A stretch of 64,000 bases of DNA from Aliiglaciecola sp. CAU 1673 (GTDB lineage Bacteria > Pseudomonadota > Gammaproteobacteria > Enterobacterales > Alteromonadaceae). The notes under the pieces were generated by a model. It had not been told where the DNA came from and did no database searches. It saw only the letters and a list, made by a program, of their open reading frames with translations. The stretch lies in assembly GCF_029223185.1 (NCBI RefSeq), contig NZ_JARHUG010000003.1, positions 223,987-287,986 on the forward strand, given 5' to 3'. Numbering within the stretch: the first letter of the stretch is position 1; each line of letters starts with the position of its first letter. The translations under genes were made by a program, and so were the position numbers. Positions 63,878 through 64,000 of this stretch are shown here, piece after piece.

Positions 63878-64000
63878 TGATCCATACCAACAAGACTGGA
63901 CACCTCGTTAAGCGATAGAATCGCAATCGAGGTGAAGCATGACAAAAGAATCCAGATCCCGTAAACGCCACGGCGAAGAGTTTAAAGCAGAAGCCCTGCG
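63878..64000 (+). mobile_element. left end of an IS3-family insertion sequence (partial)
   Basis: TGATCCATACCAACAAGACT at 63878-63897, then GGACAC, resembles the IS3-type left inverted repeat (TGATC...GTGGACAC, recalled from IS3). A good ribosome-binding site and a transposase ATG follow at 63939. The element runs off the right edge. Confidence 0.75.
63939..64000 (+). CDS. IS3-family transposase OrfA, N-terminus (partial)
   Basis: The visible residues MTKESRSRKRHGEEFKAEAL match the start of the HTH_Tnp_1 domain of IS3-family OrfA proteins (basic run, then xxFKAEAL). GAGGTGA lies 3 nt before the ATG. The coding region continues beyond the window. Confidence 0.8.
   Translation, partial: MTKESRSRKRHGEEFKAEAL

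Overview
The window looks like chromosome of a marine gammaproteobacterium of the order Alteromonadales. This is inferred from the gene order flhA-flhF-flhG-fliA-cheYZAB-parC-parP-cheW followed by a complete ccm operon (shared in outline with Vibrio, Shewanella and Pseudomonas), from the predicted protein sequences, and from an intermediate base composition. No rRNA, tRNA or CRISPR array was seen.

Layout. (1) 1-4.4 kb: the tail of an unidentified gene, a DUF3391-GspB fusion, a convergent DUF3391/HD-GYP protein and a large lipoprotein. (2) 4.6-9.5 kb, minus strand: leuABCD, preceded by a leader peptide and attenuator that can be read base by base. (3) 9.6-21.9 kb: late flagellar and chemotaxis operon, opened by a sigma-54-type promoter that also settles the flhA start; it includes the polar-array proteins ParC and ParP. 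(4) 21.9-25.0 kb: a 3.1-kb cargo segment with two secreted hydrolases, bounded by an exact 34-bp direct repeat of the 3' end of the DUF2802 gene. (5) 25.0-27.4 kb, minus strand: FlhB-C-like and FliK-like orphan pair. (6) 27.6-35.3 kb: ccmABCDEFGHI, then mlaA. (7) 35.4-50.4 kb: surface polysaccharide genes (TviB/TviC-type nucleotide-sugar enzymes, galE, a long SLBB export protein, Wzz, Wzy, glycosyltransferase, unknown lipoprotein, PglC-like initiating transferase, Wzx), interrupted by a POT peptide transporter. (8) 50.4-60.3 kb: an 11-gene type II secretion system (T2SS)-like operon, gspG-E-F-H-I-J-K-L-M-C-D, starting only 2 nt after wzx. (9) 60.7-62.5 kb: a single strongly expressed-looking secreted protein of 583 aa with its own promoter and terminator. 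(10) 62.6-64 kb: a glycosyltransferase and the left end of an IS3-type insertion sequence.

The most interesting system is regions 7-10. A Wzx/Wzy-type polysaccharide locus runs directly into a compact T2SS-like machine with a lipoprotein secretin and a short PDZ-less GspC. Next comes one abundant-looking exported protein that resembles, in size, composition and setting, the Slr4-type S-layer proteins of marine Gammaproteobacteria. The working hypothesis is a dedicated export system for a surface-layer protein whose anchor polysaccharide is made by the same locus. The genes are directly visible; the functional coupling is inference.

Other points: a degenerate HD motif in the HD-GYP protein, three tandem acidic motifs in CheA, a WCVTC active site in CcmG, and a leucine attenuator with an unannotated 18-aa leader peptide.
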